Assembly: GCA_916048095.2 (NCBI GenBank) | Contig: OU696596.1 | Span: forward strand, 310,001 to 374,000 | Length of the DNA: 64,000 nt | Source: Sacculina carcini | Lineage: Eukaryota; Arthropoda; Thecostraca; Sacculinidae | Reading direction: 5' to 3' | Shown: positions 13,601 to 26,882 of the stretch, one piece after another | How the letters are laid out: the number at the start of each line of letters is the position of its first letter | Numbering within the stretch: the stretch's first letter is position 1 | Made by a program: the position numbers and the translations under genes | The notes under the pieces: generated by a model | What the model saw: only the letters and a program-made list of their open reading frames with translations | Database searches by the model: none | What the model was told of the DNA's origin: nothing

Positions 13601-14719
13601 GTGTTATCTAAGTGTGCCCTAAGTGTTACCTAAGTGTTACCTAAGTGTGCCCTAAGTGTTACCCAAGTGTTACCTAAGTGTTACCTAAGTGTACCCTTAG
13701 TGTTACCTAAGTGTTACCTAAGTGTTGCCTAAGTGTTAACTAAGTGTTACCTAAGTGTGCCCTAAGTGTTACCTAAGTGTGCCCTAAGTGTTACCTAAGT
13801 GTGCCCTAAGTGTTACCTAAGTGTGCCCTAAGTGTTACCTAAGTGTGCCCTAAGTGTTACCTAAGTGTGCCCTAAGTGTTACCTAAGTGTGCTTTAAGTG
13901 TTACCTAAGTGTGCCCTAAGTGTTACCTAAGTGTGCCCTAAGTGTTACCTAAGTGTACCCTAAGTGTTACCTAAGTGTGGCCTAAGTGTTACCTAAGTGT
14001 GCCCCAAGTGTTACCTAAGTGTGCCCTAAGTGTTAACTAAGTGTTACCTAAGTGTGCCCTAAGTGTTAGCTAAGTGTACCATAAGTGTTACCTAAGTGTT
14101 ACCTAAGTGTTACCTAAGTGTTACTTAAGTGTTACCCAAGTGTGCCCTAAGTGTTACCTAAGTGTGCCCTAAGTGTTACCTAAGTGTGCCCTAAGTGTTA
14201 CCTAAGTGTACCCTAAGTGTTACCTAAGTGTTACCTAAGTGTTACCTAAGTGTTACCCAAGTGTTACCTAAGTGTGCCCTAAGTGTTACCTAAGTGTGCC
14301 CTAAGTGTGCCCTAAGTGTTACCTAAGTGTACCCTTAGTGTTACCCAAGTGTTACCTAAGTGTTACCTAAGTGTTACCTAAGTGTGCCCTAAGTGTTACC
14401 TAAGTGTGCCCTAAGTGTTACCTAAGTGTGCCCTAAGTGTTACCCAAGTGTGCCCTAAGTGTTACCCAAGTGTGCCCTAAGTGTTACCTAAGTGTGCCCT
14501 AAGTGTGCCCTAAGTGTTACCTAAGTGTACCATAAGTGTTACCTAAGTGTTACCTAAGTGTTACCTAAGTGTTACCTAAGTGTTACCTAAGAGTTACCTA
14601 AGTGTTACATAAGTGTTACCTAAGTGTGCCCTAAGTGTTACCTAAGTGTGCCCTAAGTGTTACCTAAGTGTGCCCTAAGTGTTACCTAAGTGTGCCCTAA
14701 GTGTTACCTAAGTGTGCCC

Positions 14720-16520
14720 TAAGTGTGCCCTAAGTGTTACCTAAGTGTACCCTTAGTGTTACCTAAGTGTTACCTAAGTGTTAACTAAGTGTTACTTAAG
14801 TGTTACCCAAGTGTGCCCTAAGTGTTACCTAAGTGTGCCCTAAGTGTTACCTAAGTGTGCCCTAAGTGTTACCGAAGTGTACCCTAAGTGTTACCTAAGT
14901 GTTACCTAAGTGTTACCTAAGTGTTACCCAAGTGTTACCTAAGTGTGCCCTAAGTGTTACCTAAGTGTGCCCTAAGTGTGCCCTAAGTGTTACCTAAGTG
15001 TACCCTTAGTGTTACCCAAGTGTTACCTAAGTGTTACCTAAGTGTTACCTAAGTGTGCCTTAAGTGTTACCTAAGTGTGCCCTAAGTGTTACCTAAGTGT
15101 TACTTAAGTGTTACCCAAGTGTGCCCTAAGTGTTACCTAAGTGTGCCCTAAGTGTTACCTAAGTGTGCCCTAAGTGTTACCTAAGTGTACCCTAAGTGTT
15201 ACCTAAGTGTGCCCTAAGTGTTACCTAAGTGTTACCTAAGTGTGCCCTAAGTGTTACCCAAGTGTTACCTAAGTGTTACCTAAGTGTTACCTAAGTGTTA
15301 CCTAAGTATTACCTAAGTGTTACCTAAGTGTGCCCTAAGTGTTACCTAAGTGTGCCCTAACTGTTACCTAAGTGTGCCCTAACTGTTACCTAAGTGTGCC
15401 CTAAGTGTTACCTAAGTGTGCCCTAAGTGTTACCTAAGTGTACCCTTAGTGTTACCTAAGTGTTACCTAAGTGTTAACTAAGTGTTACTTAAGTGTTACC
15501 CAAGTGTGCCCTAAGTGTTACCTAAGTGTGCCCTAAGTGTTACCTAAGTGTGCCCTAAGTGTTACCGAAGTGTACCCTAAGTGTTACCTAAGTGTTACCT
15601 AAGTGTTACCTAAGTGTTACCTAAGTGTTACCTAAGTGTGCCCTAAGTGTTACCTAAGTGTGCCCTAAGTGTGCCCTAAGTGTTACCTAAGTGTACCCTT
15701 AGTGTTACCCAAGTGTTACCTAAGTGTTACCTAAGTGTTACCTAAGTGTGCCTTAAGTGTTACCTAAGTGTGCCCTAAGTGTTACCTAAGTGTTACTTAA
15801 GTGTTACCCAAGTGTGCCCTAAGTGTTACCTAAGTGTGCCCTAAGTGTTACCTAAGTGTGCCCTAAGTGTTACCTAAGTGTACCCTAAGTGTTACCTAAG
15901 TGTTACCTAAGTGTTACCTAAGTGTTACCCAAGTGTTACCTAAGTGTGCCCTAAGTGTTACCTAAGTGTGCCCTAAGTGTGCCCTAAGTGTTACCTAAGT
16001 GTACCCTTAGTGTTACCCAAGTGTTACCTAAGTGTTACCTAAGTGTTACCTAAGTGTGCCCTAAGTGTGCCCTAAGTGTTACCTAAGTGTGCCCTAAGTG
16101 TTACCTAAGTGTGCCCTAAGTGTGCCCTAGGTGTGCCCTAAGTGTTACCCAAGTGTGCCCTAAGTGTTACCTAAGTGTGCCCTAAGTGTGCCCTAAGTGT
16201 TACCTAAGTGTACCATAAGTGTTACCTAAGTGTTACCTAAGTGTTACCTAAGTGTTACCTAAGTGTTACCTAAGAGTTACCTAAGTGTTACATAAGTGTT
16301 ACCTAAGTGTGCCCTAAGTGTGCCCTAAGTGTTACCTAAGTGTACCATAAGTGTTACCTAAGTGTTACCCAAGTGTTACCTAAGTGTGCCCTAAGTGTTA
16401 CCTAAGTGTGCCCTAAGTGTGCCCTAAGTGTTACCTAAGTGTACCCTTAGTGTTACCCAAGTGTTACCTAAGTGTTAACTAAGTGTTACCTAAGTGTGCC
16501 CTAAGTGTTACCTAAGTGTG
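14720..16520. repeat. Higher-order satellite block, second copy of a pair offset by 11.88 kb
   Basis: This is the paralogue of about 2840-4655. It has one A monomer fewer near 16055 and a private CTAGG variant near 16129 where other copies have CTAAG. The two copies are separated by satellite of different variant order, so this is a dispersed rather than tandem duplication. Confidence 0.85.
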
Positions 16521-19500
16521 CCCTAAGTGTTACCTAAGTGTGCCCTAAGTGTTACCCAAGTGTGCCCTAAGTGTTACCTAAGTGTGCCCTAAGTGTTACC
16601 TAAGTGTGCCCCAAGTGTTACCTAAGTGTGCCCTAAGTGTTACCTAAGTGTACCCTAAGTGTTACCTAAGTGTTACCTAAGTGTGCCCTAAGTGTTACCT
16701 AAGTGTGCCCTAAGTGTTACCTAAGTGTGCCCTAAGTGTTACCTAAGTGTGCCCTAAGTGTTACCTAAGTGTGCTTTAAGTGTTACCTAAGTGTGCCCTA
16801 AGTGTTACCTAAGTGTGCCCTAAGTGTTACCTAAGTGTACCCTAAGTGTTACCTAAGTGTGGCCTAAGTGTTACCTAAGTGTGCCCCAAGTGTTACCTAA
16901 GTGTGCCCTAAGTGTTAACTAAGTGTTACCTAAGTGTGCCCTAAGTGTTAGCTAAGTGTACCATGAGTGTTACCTAAGTGTTACCTAAGTGTTACCTAAG
17001 TGTTACCTAAGTGTTACCTAAGAGTTACCTAAGTGTTACATATGTGTTACCTAAGTGTGCCCTAAGTGTTACCTAAGTGTGCGCTAAGTGTTACCTAAGT
17101 GTTACCTAAGTGTGCCCTAAGTGTTACCTAAGTGTGCCCTAAGTGTTACCTAAGTGTGCCCTAAGTGTTACCTAAGTGTGCCCTAAGTGTTACCCAAGTG
17201 TGCCCTAAGTGTTACCTAAGTGTGCCCTAAGTGTTACCTAAGTGTGCCCCAAGTGTTACCTAAGTGTGCCCCAAGTGTTACCTAAGTGTGCCCTAAGTGT
17301 TAACTAAGTGTTACCTAAGTGTGCCCTAAGTGTTACCCAAGTGTTACCTAAGTGTTACCTAAGTGTTACCTAAGTGTTACCTAAGTATTACCTAAGTGTT
17401 ACCTAAGTGTGCCCTAAGTGTTACCTAAGTGTGCCCTAACTGTTACCTAAGTGTGCCCTAACTGTTACCTAAGTGTGCCCTAAGTGTTACCTAAGTGTGC
17501 CCTAAGTGTTACCTAAGTGTACCCTTAGTGTTACCTAAGTGTTACCTAAGTGTTAACTAAGTGTTACTTAAGTGTTACCCAAGTGTGCCCTAAGTGTTAC
17601 CTAAGTGTGCCCTAAGTGTTACCTAAGTGTGCCCTAAGTGTTACCGAAGTGTACCCTAAGTGTTACCTAAGTGTTACCTAAGTGTACCCTAAGTGTTACC
17701 TAAGTGTGGCCTAAGTGTTACCTAAGTGTGCCCCAAGTGTTACCTAAGTGTGCCCTAAGTGTTAACTAAGTGTTACCTAAGTGTGCCCTAAGTGTTAGCT
17801 AAGTGTACCATGAGTGTTACCTAAGTGTTAACTAAGTGTTACCTAAGTGTGCCCTAAGTGTTAGCTAAGTGTACCATGAGTGTTACCTAAGTGTTACCTA
17901 AGTGTTACCTAAGTGTACCCTAAGTGTTACCTAAGAGTTACCTAAGTGTTACATAAGTGTTACCTAAGTGTTACCCAAGTGTTACCTAAGTGTGCCCTAA
18001 GTGTTATCTAAGTGTGCCCTAAGTGTTACCTAAGTGTGCCCTAAATGTTACCCAAGTGTGCCCTAAGTGTTACCTAAGTGTGCCCCAAGTGTTACCTAAG
18101 TGTGCCCTAAGTGTTACCTAAGTGTACCCTAAGTGTTACCTAAGTGTTACCTAAGTGTGCCCTAAGTGTTACCCAAGTGTGCCCTAAGTGTTACCTAAGT
18201 GTGCCCCAAGTGTTACCTAAGTTTGCCCTAAGTGTTAACTAAGTGTTACCTAAGTGTGCCCTAAGTGTTACCTAAGTGTGCCCTAAGTGTTACCTAAGTG
18301 TTACCTAAGTGTTACCTAAGTGTTACCTAAGTGTGCCCTAAGTGTTACCCAAGTGTTACCTAAGTGTTACCTAAGTGTTACCTAAGTGTTACCTAAGTAT
18401 TACCTAAGTGTTACCTAAGTGTGCCCTAAGTGTTACCTAAGTGTGCCCTAACTGTTACCTAAGTGTGCCCTAACTGTTACCTAAGTGTGCCCTAAGTGTT
18501 ACCTAAGTGTGCCCTAAGTGTTACCTAAGTGTACCCTTAGTGTTACCTAAGTGTTACCTAAGTGTTGCCTAAGTGTTAACTAAGTGTTACCTAAGTGTGC
18601 CCTAAGTGTTACCTAAGTGTGCCCTAAGTGTTACCTAAGTGTGCCCTAAGTGTTACCTAAGTGTGCCCTAAGTGTTACCTAAGTGTGCCCTAAGTGTTAC
18701 CTAAGTGTGCCCTAAGTGTTACCTAAGTGTGCTTTAAGTGTTACCTAAGTGTGCCCTAAGTGTTACCTAAGTGTGCCCTAAGTGTTACCTAAGTGTACCC
18801 TAAGTGTTACCTAAGTGTGGCCTAAGTGTTACCTAAGTGTGCCCTAAGTGTTACCTAAGTGTGCCCTAAGTGTTACCTAAGTGTGCCCTAAGTGTTACCT
18901 AAGTGTGCCCTAAGTGTTACCTAAGTGTGCTTTAAGTGTTACCTAAGTGTGCCCTAAGTGTTACCTAAGTGTGCCCTAAGTGTTACCTAAGTGTGCCCTA
19001 AGTGTTACCTAAGTGTGGCCTAAGTGTTACCTAAGTGTGCCCCAAGTGTTACCCAAGTGTTACCTAAGTGTTACCTAAGTGTTACCTAAGTGTTACCTAA
19101 GTGTTACCTAAGTGTTACCTAAGTGTGCCCTAAGTGTTACCTAAGTGTGCCCTAACTGTTACCTAAGTGTGCCCTAACTGTTACCTAAGTGTGCCCTAAG
19201 TGTTACCTAAGTGTGCCCTAAGTGTTACCTAAGTGTACCCTTAGTGTTACCTAAGTGTTACCTAAGTGTTAACTAAGTGTTACTTAAGTGTTACCTAAGT
19301 GTGCCCTAAGTGTTACCTAAGTGTGCCCTAAGTGTTACCTAAGTGTGCCCTAAGTGTTACCGAAGTGTACCCTAAGTGTTACCTAAGTGTTACCTAAGTG
19401 TTACCTAAGTGTTACCCAAGTGTTACCTAAGTGTGCCCTAAGTGTTACCTAAGTGTGCCCTAAGTGTGCCCTAAGTGTTACCTAAGTGTACCCTTAGTGT

Positions 19501-22500
19501 TACCCAAGTGTTACCTAAGTGTTACCTAAGTGTTACCTAAGTGTGCCTTAAGTGTTACCTAAGTGTGCCCTAAGTGTTACCTAAGTGTTACTTAAGTGTT
19601 ACCCAAGTGTGCCCTAAGTGTTACCTAAGTGTGCCCTAAGTGTTACCTAAGTGTGCCCTAAGTGTTACCTAAGTGTACCCTAAGTGTTACCTAAGTGTGC
19701 CCTAAGTGTTACCTAAGTGTTACCTAAGTGTGCCCTAAGTGTTACCCAAGTGTTACCTAAGTGTTACCTAAGTGTTACCTAAGTGTTACCTAAGTATTAC
19801 CTAAGTGTTACCTAAGTGTGCCCTAAGTGTTACCTAAGTGTGCCCTAACTGTTACCTAAGTGTGCCCTAACTGTTACCTAAGTGTGCCCTAAGTGTTACC
19901 TAAGTGTGCCCTAAGTGTTACCTAAGTGTACCCTTAGTGTTACCTAAGTGTTACCTAAGTGTTAACTAAGTGTTACTTAAGTGTTACCCAAGTGTGCCCT
20001 AAGTGTTACCTAAGTGTGCCCTAAGTGTTACCTAAGTGTGCCCTAAGTGTTACCGAAGTGTACCCTAAGTGTTACCTAAGTGTTACCTAAGTGTTACCTA
20101 AGTGTTACCCAAGTGTTACCTAAGTGTGCCCTAAGTGTTACCTAAGTGTGCCCTAAGTGTGCCCTAAGTGTTACCTAAGTGTACCCTTAGTGTTACCCAA
20201 GTGTTACCTAAGTGTTACCTAAGTGTTACCTAAGTGTGCCTTAAGTGTTACCTAAGTGTGCCCTAAGTGTTACCTAAGTGTTACTTAAGTGTTACCCAAG
20301 TGTGCCCTAAGTGTTACCTAAGTGTGCCCTAAGTGTTACCTAAGTGTGCCCTAAGTGTTACCTAAGTGTACCCTAAGTGTTACCTAAGTGTTACCTAAGT
20401 GTTACCTAAGTGTTACCCAAGTGTTACCTAAGTGTGCCCTAAGTGTTACCTAAGTGTGCCCTAAGTGTGCCCTAAGTGTTACCTAAGTGTACCCTTAGTG
20501 TTACCCAAGTGTTACCTAAGTGTTACCTAAGTGTTACCTAAGTGTGCCCTAAGTGTGCCCTAAGTGTTACCTAAGTGTGCCCTAAGTGTTACCTAAGTGT
20601 GCCCTAAGTGTGCCCTAAGTGTGCCCTAAGTGTTACCCAAGTGTGCCCTAAGTGTTACCTAAGTGTGCCCTAAGTGTGCCCTAAGTGTTACCTAAGTGTG
20701 CCCTAAGTGTTACCTAAGTGTTACCTAAGTGTTACCTAAGTGTTACCTAAGTGTTACCTAAGAGTTACCTAAGTGTTACATAAGTGTTACCTAAGTGTGC
20801 CCTAAGTGTGCCCTAAGTGTTACCTAAGTGTACCATAAGTGTTACCTAAGTGTTACCCAAGTGTTACCTAAGTGTGCCCTAAGTGTTACCTAAGTGTGCC
20901 CTAAGTGTGCCCTAAGTGTTACCTAAGTGTACCCTTAGTGTTACCCAAGTGTTACCTAAGTGTTAACTAAGTGTTACCTAAGTGTGCCCTAAGTGTTACC
21001 TAAGTGTGCCCTAAGTGTTACCTAAGTGTGCCCTAAGTGTTACCCAAGTGTGCCCTAAGTGTTACCTAAGTGTGCCCTAAGTGTTACCTAAGTGTGCCCC
21101 AAGTGTTACCTAAGTGTGCCCTAAGTGTTACCTAAGTGTACCCTAAGTGTTACCTAAGTGTTACCTAAGTGTGCCCTAAGTGTTACCTAAGTGTGCCCTA
21201 AGTGTTACCTAAGTGTGCCCTAAGTGTTACCTAAGTGTGCCCTAAGTGTTACCTAAGTGTGCTTTAAGTGTTACCTAAGTGTGCCCTAAGTGTTACCTAA
21301 GTGTGCCCTAAGTGTTACCTAAGTGTACCCTAAGTGTTACCTAAGTGTGGCCTAAGTGTTACCTAAGTGTGCCCCAAGTGTTACCTAAGTGTGCCCTAAG
21401 TGTTAACTAAGTGTTACCTAAGTGTGCCCTAAGTGTTAGCTAAGTGTACCATGAGTGTTACCTAAGTGTTACCTAAGTGTTACCTAAGTGTTACCTAAGA
21501 GTTACCTAAGTGTTACATATGTGTTACCTAAGTGTGCCCTAAGTGTTACCTAAGTGTGCGCTAAGTGTTACCTAAGTGTTACCTAAGTGTGCCCTAAGTG
21601 TTACCTAAGTGTGCCCTAAGTGTTACCTAAGTGTGCCCTAAGTGTTACCTAAGTGTGCCCTAAGTGTTACCCAAGTGTGCCCTAAGTGTTACCTAAGTGT
21701 GCCCTAAGTGTTACCTAAGTGTGCCCCAAGTGTTACCTAAGTGTGCCCTAAGTGTTAACTAAGTGTTACCTAAGTGTGCCCTAAGTGTTACCTAAGTGTG
21801 CCCTAACTGTTACCTAAGTGTGCCCTAACTGTTACCTAAGTGTGCCCTAAGTGTTACCTAAGTGTGCCCTAAGTGTTACCTAAGTGTTACCTAAGTGTGC
21901 CCTAAGTGTTACCCAAGTGTTACCTAAGTGTTACCTAAGTGTTACCTAAGTGTTACCTAAGTATTACCTAAGTGTTACCTAAGTGTGCCCTAAGTGTTAC
22001 CTAAGTGTGCCCTAACTGTTACCTAAGTGTGCCCTAACTGTTACCTAAGTGTGCCCTAAGTGTTACCTAAGTGTGCCCTAAGTGTTACCTAAGTGTACCC
22101 TTAGTGTTACCTAAGTGTTACCTAAGTGTTAACTAAGTGTTACTTAAGTGTTACCCAAGTGTGCCCTAAGTGTTACCTAAGTGTGCCCTAAGTGTTACCT
22201 AAGTGTGCCCTAAGTGTTACCGAAGTGTACCCTAAGTGTTACCTAAGTGTTACCTAAGTGTACCCTAAGTGTTACCTAAGTGTGGCCTAAGTGTTACCTA
22301 AGTGTGCCCCAAGTGTTACCTAAGTGTGCCCTAAGTGTTAACTAAGTGTTACCTAAGTGTGCCCTAAGTGTTAGCTAAGTGTACCATGAGTTTTACCTAA
22401 GTGTTAACTAAGTGTTACCTAAGTGTGCCCTAAGTGTTAGCTAAGTGTACCATGAGTGTTACCTAAGTGTTACCTAAGTGTTACCTAAGTGTACCCTAAG

Positions 22501-25500
22501 TGTTACCTAAGAGTTACCTAAGTGTTACATAAGTGTTACCTAAGTGTTACCCAAGTGTTACCTAAGTGTGCCCTAAGTGTTATCTAAGTGTGCCCTAAGT
22601 GTTACCTAAGTGTGCCCTAAATGTTACCCAAGTGTGCCCTAAGTGTTACCTAAGTGTGCCCCAAGTGTTACCTAAGTGTGCCCTAAGTGTTACCTAAGTG
22701 TACCCTAAGTGTTACCTAAGTGTTACCTAAGTGTGCCCTAAGTGTTACCCAAGTGTGCCCTAAGTGTTACCTAAGTGTGCCCCAAGTGTTACCTAAGTTT
22801 GCCCTAAGTGTTAACTAAGTGTTACCTAAGTGTGCCCTAAGTGTTACCTAAGTGTGCCCTAAGTGTTACCTAAGTGTTACCTAAGTGTTACCTAAGTGTT
22901 ACCTAAGTGTTACCTAAGTGTTACCTAAGTGTTACCTAAGTATTACCTAAGTGTTACCTAAGTGTGCCCTAAGTGTTACCTAAGTGTGCCCTAACTGTTA
23001 CCTAAGTGTGCCCTAACTGTTACCTAAGTGTGCCCTAAGTGTTACCTAAGTGTGCCCTAAGTGTTACCTAAGTGTACCCTTAGTGTTACCTAAGTGTTAC
23101 CTAAGTGTTGCCTAAGTGTTAACTAAGTGTTACCTAAGTGTGCCCTAAGTGTTACCTAAGTGTGCCCTAAGTGTTACCTAAGTGTGCCCTAAGTGTTACC
23201 TAAGTGTGCCCTAAGTGTTACCTAAGTGTGCCCTAAGTGTTACCTAAGTGTGCCCTAAGTGTTACCTAAGTGTGCTTTAAGTGTTACCTAAGTGTGCCCT
23301 AAGTGTTACCTAAGTGTGCCCTAAGTGTTACCTAAGTGTACCCTAAGTGTTACCTAAGTGTGGCCTAAGTGTTACCTAAGTGTGCCCCAAGTGTTACCTA
23401 AGTGTGCCCTAAGTGTTAACTAAGTGTTACCTAAGTGTGCCCTAAGTGTTAGCTAAGTGTACCATAAGTGTTACCTAAGTGTTACCTAAGTGTTACCTAA
23501 GTGTTACTTAAGTGTTACCCAAGTGTGCACTAAGTGTTACCTAAGTGTGCCCTAAGTGTTACCTAAGTGTGCCCTAAGTGTTACCTAAGTGTACCCTAAG
23601 TGTTACCTAAGTGTTACCTAAGTGTTACCTAAGTGTTACCCAAGTGTTACCTAAGTGTGCCCTAAGTGTTACCTAAGTGTGCCCTAAGTTTGCCCTAAGT
23701 GTTACCTAAGTGTACCCTTAGTGTTACCCAAGTGTTACCTAAGTGTTACCTAAGTGTTACCTAAGTGTGCCCTAAGTGTTACCTAAGTGTGCCCTAAGTG
23801 TTACCTAAGTGTGCCCTAAGTGTTACCCAAGTGTGCCCTAAGTGTTACCCAAGTGTGCCCTAAGTGTTACCTAAGTGTGCCCTAAGTGTGCCCTAAGTGT
23901 TACCTAAGTGTACCATAAGTGTTACCTAAGTGTTACCTAAGTGTTACCTAAGTGTTACCTAAGTGTTACCTAAGAGTTACCTAAGTGTTACATAAGTGTT
24001 ACCTAAGTGTGCCCTAAGTGTTACCTAAGTGTGCCCTAAGTGTTACCTAAGTGTGCCCTAAGTGTTACCTAAGTGTGCCCTAAGTGTTACCTAAGTGTGC
24101 CCTAAGTGTGCCCTAAGTGTTACCTAAGTGTACCATAAGTGTTACCTAAGTGTTACCTAAGTGTTACCTAAGTGTTACCTAAGTGTTACCTAAGTGTTAC
24201 CCAAGTGTTACCTAAGTGTGCCCTAAGTGTTACCTAAGTGTGCCCTAAGTGTGCCCTAAGTGTTACCTAAGTGTACCCTTAGTGTTACCCAAGTGTTACC
24301 TAAGTGTTAACTAAGTGTTACCTAAGTGTGCCCTAAGTGTTACCTAAGTGTGCCCTAAGTGTTACCCAAGTGTGCCCTAAGTGTTACCTAAGTGTGCCCT
24401 AAGTGTTACCTAAGTGTGCCCCAAGTGTTACCTAAGTGTGCCCTAAGTGTTACCTAAGTGTACCCTAAGTGTCACCTAAGTGTGCCCTAAGTGTTACCCA
24501 AGTGTTACCTAAGTGTTACCTAAGTGTTACCTAAGTGTTACCTAAGTATTACCTAAGTGTTACCTAAGTGTGCCCTAAGTGTTACCTAAGTGTGCCCTAA
24601 CTGTTACCTAAGTGTGCCCTAACTGTTACCTAAGTGTGCCCTAAGTGTTACCTAAGTGTGCCCTAAGTGTTACCTAAGTGTACCCTTAGTGTTACCTAAG
24701 TGTTACCTAAGTGTTAACTAAGTGTTACTTAAGTGTTACCTAAGTGTTACCTAAGTGTTACCTAAGTGTGCCCTAAGTGTTACCTAAGTGTACCCTTAGT
24801 GTTACCTAAGTGTTACCTAAGTGTTAACTAAGTGTTACTTAAGTGTTACCTAAGTGTTACCTAAGTGTTACCTAAGTGTGCCCTAAGTGTTACCTAAGTG
24901 TGCCCTAAGTGTTACCTAAGTGTGCCCTAAGTGTTACCTAAGTGTTACCTAAGTGTTACCTAAGTGTTACCTAAGTGTGCCCTAAGTGTTACCTAAGTGT
25001 GCCCTAAGTGTTACCTAAGTGTGCCCTAAGTGTTACCTAAGTGTGCCCTAATTGTTACCTAAGTGTGCCCTAAGTGTTACCTAAGTGTGCCCTAAGTGTT
25101 ACCTAAGTGTGCCCTAAGTGTTACCTAAGTGTGCCCTAAGTGTTACCTAAGTGTGCCCTAACTGTTACCTAAGTGTGCCCTAACTGTTACCTAAGTGTGC
25201 CCTAAGTGTTACCTAAGTGTGCCCTAAGTGTTACCTAAGTGTACCCTTAGTGTTACCTAAGTGTTACCTAAGTGTTAACTAAGTGTTACTTAAGTGTTAC
25301 CTAAGTGTTACCTAAGTGTTACCTAAGTGTGCCCTAAGTGTTACCTAAGTGTACCCTTAGTGTTACCTAAGTGTTACCTAAGTGTTAACTAAGTGTTACT
25401 TAAGTGTTACCTAAGTGTTACCTAAGTGTTACCTAAGTGTGCCCTAAGTGTTACCTAAGTGTGCCCTAAGTGTTACCTAAGTGTGCCCTAAGTGTTACCT

Positions 25501-26798
25501 AAGTGTTACCTAAGTGTTACCTAAGTGTTACCTAAGTGTGCCCTAAGTGTTACCTAAGTGTGCCCTAAGTGTTACCTAAGTGTGCCCTAAGTGTTACCTA
25601 AGTGTGCCCTAATTGTTACCTAAGTGTGCCCTAAGTGTTACCTAAGTGTGCCCTAAGTGTTACCTAAGTGTGCCCTAAGTGTTACCTAAGTGTGCTCTAA
25701 GTGTTACCTAAGTGTGCCCTAAGTGTTACCTAAGTGTGCCCTAAGTGTTACCTAAGTGTACCCTAAGTGTTACCTAAGTGTGGCCTAAGTGTTACCTAAG
25801 TGTGCCCCAAGTGTTACCTAAGTGTGCCCTAAGTGTTAACTAAGTGTTACCTGAGTGTGCCCTAAGTGTTACCTAAGTGTACCCTAAGTGTTACCTAAGA
25901 GTTACCTAAGTGTTACATAAGTGTTACCTAAGTGTTACCCAAGTGTTACCTAAGTGTGCCCTAAGTGTTATCTAAGTGTGCCCTAAGTGTTACCTAAGTG
26001 TGCCCTAAATGTTACCCAAGTGTGCCCTAAATGTTACCTAAGTGTGCCCCAAGTGTTACCTAAGTGTGCCCTAAGTGTTACCTAAGTGTACCCTAAGTGT
26101 TACCTAAGTGTTACCTAAGTGTGCCCTAAGTGTTACCCAAGTGTGCCCTAAGTGTTACCTAAGTGTGCCCCAAGTGTTACCTAAGTTTGCCCTAAGTGTT
26201 AACTAAGTGTTACCTAAGTGTGCCCTAAGTGTTACCTAAGTGTGCCCTAAGTGTTACCTAAGTGTTACCTAAGTGTTACCTAAGTGTTACCTAAGTGTGC
26301 CCTAAGTGTTACCCAAGTGTTACCTAAGTGTTACCTAAGTGTTACCTAAGTGTTACCTAAGTATTACCTAAGTGTTACCTAAGTGTGCCCTAAGTGTTAC
26401 CTAAGTGTGCCCTAACTGTTACCTAAGTGTGCCCTAACTGTTACCTAAGTGTGCCCTAAGTGTTACCTAAGTGTGCCCTAAGTGTTACCTAAGTGTACCC
26501 TTAGTGTTACCTAAGTGTTACCTAAGTGTTGCCTAAGTGTTAACTAAGTGTTACCTAAGTGTGCCCTAAGTGTTACCTAAGTGTGCCCTAAGTGTTACCT
26601 AAGTGTGCCCTAAGTGTTACCTAAGTGTGCCCTAAGTGTTACCTAAGTGTACCCTAAGTGTTACCTAAGTGTGGCCTAAGTGTTACCTAAGTGTGCCCCA
26701 AGTGTTACCTAAGTGTGCCCTAAGTGTTAACTAAGTGTTACCTAAGTGTGCCCTAAGTGTTAGCTAAGTGTACCATGAGTGTTACCTAAGTGTTACCT

Positions 26799-26802
26799 AA
26801 GT
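26799..26802 (+). repeat. Target-site duplication, left copy (AAGT)
   Basis: AAGT ends the intact left array and recurs at 28318-28321, directly after the (TAA)n tail. Merging the two copies restores the exact monomer order seen in uninterrupted paralogues: ACCATGAG, then one partial and three full A monomers, then GAGTTACC. The first A of the right copy also fits the tail, so the duplication is 3 or 4 bp. Confidence 0.8.
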
Positions 26803-26882
26803 ATGTATGTTACCTAGTAATATATATAGTAATATACCTAAGTATGTATGTTACCTAGTAGTATAAGTATGTTACCTAGTAA
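26803..26882 (+). other. LINE 5' junction filler with repeated satellite-like patches
   Basis: About 80 bp of AT-rich sequence lies between the last normal monomer and the RT frame. The word GTATGTTACCTAGTA occurs three times (26805-26819, 26846-26860, 26867-26881). A longer 26-bp direct repeat occurs at 26794-26819 and 26835-26860, and its first copy starts inside the intact satellite. The filler therefore looks copied in part from the junction and target DNA rather than from the LINE. A TAA at 26880-26882 closes the RT frame upstream, which fixes the start of recognisable LINE sequence near 26883. Repeated template switching at the 5' end of the insertion is the likely cause. Confidence 0.75.

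Larger units (their letters stand above)
1..26802. repeat. 11-bp satellite array, left arm
   Basis: This is a continuous tandem array of about 2,436 monomers of 11 bp. Two monomers dominate: A, CTAAGTGTTAC, and B, CTAAGTGTGCC. They often alternate, so the array can also be read as a 22-bp dimer. The AAGT core starts at position 3 and at every checked marker (1015, 2027, 2731, 3424, 6405, 7010, 7681, 9496, 10101, 11025, 12983, 15304, 26766, 26799) it sits at 3 modulo 11, so there is no net indel over 26.8 kb. Every monomer carries TAA on the plus strand and TTA on the other. Because 11 is not a multiple of 3, all frames are closed about every 33 bp, so no protein is encoded. I see no gene, RNA gene or unique sequence in this stretch. 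The array continues beyond the left edge of the window. Confidence 0.98.

Noticed and set aside
1..26802. CRISPR-like or repeat-spacer array
   Set aside because: Units are contiguous 11-mers with no unique spacers, no leader and no cas genes, in an animal-type sequence.
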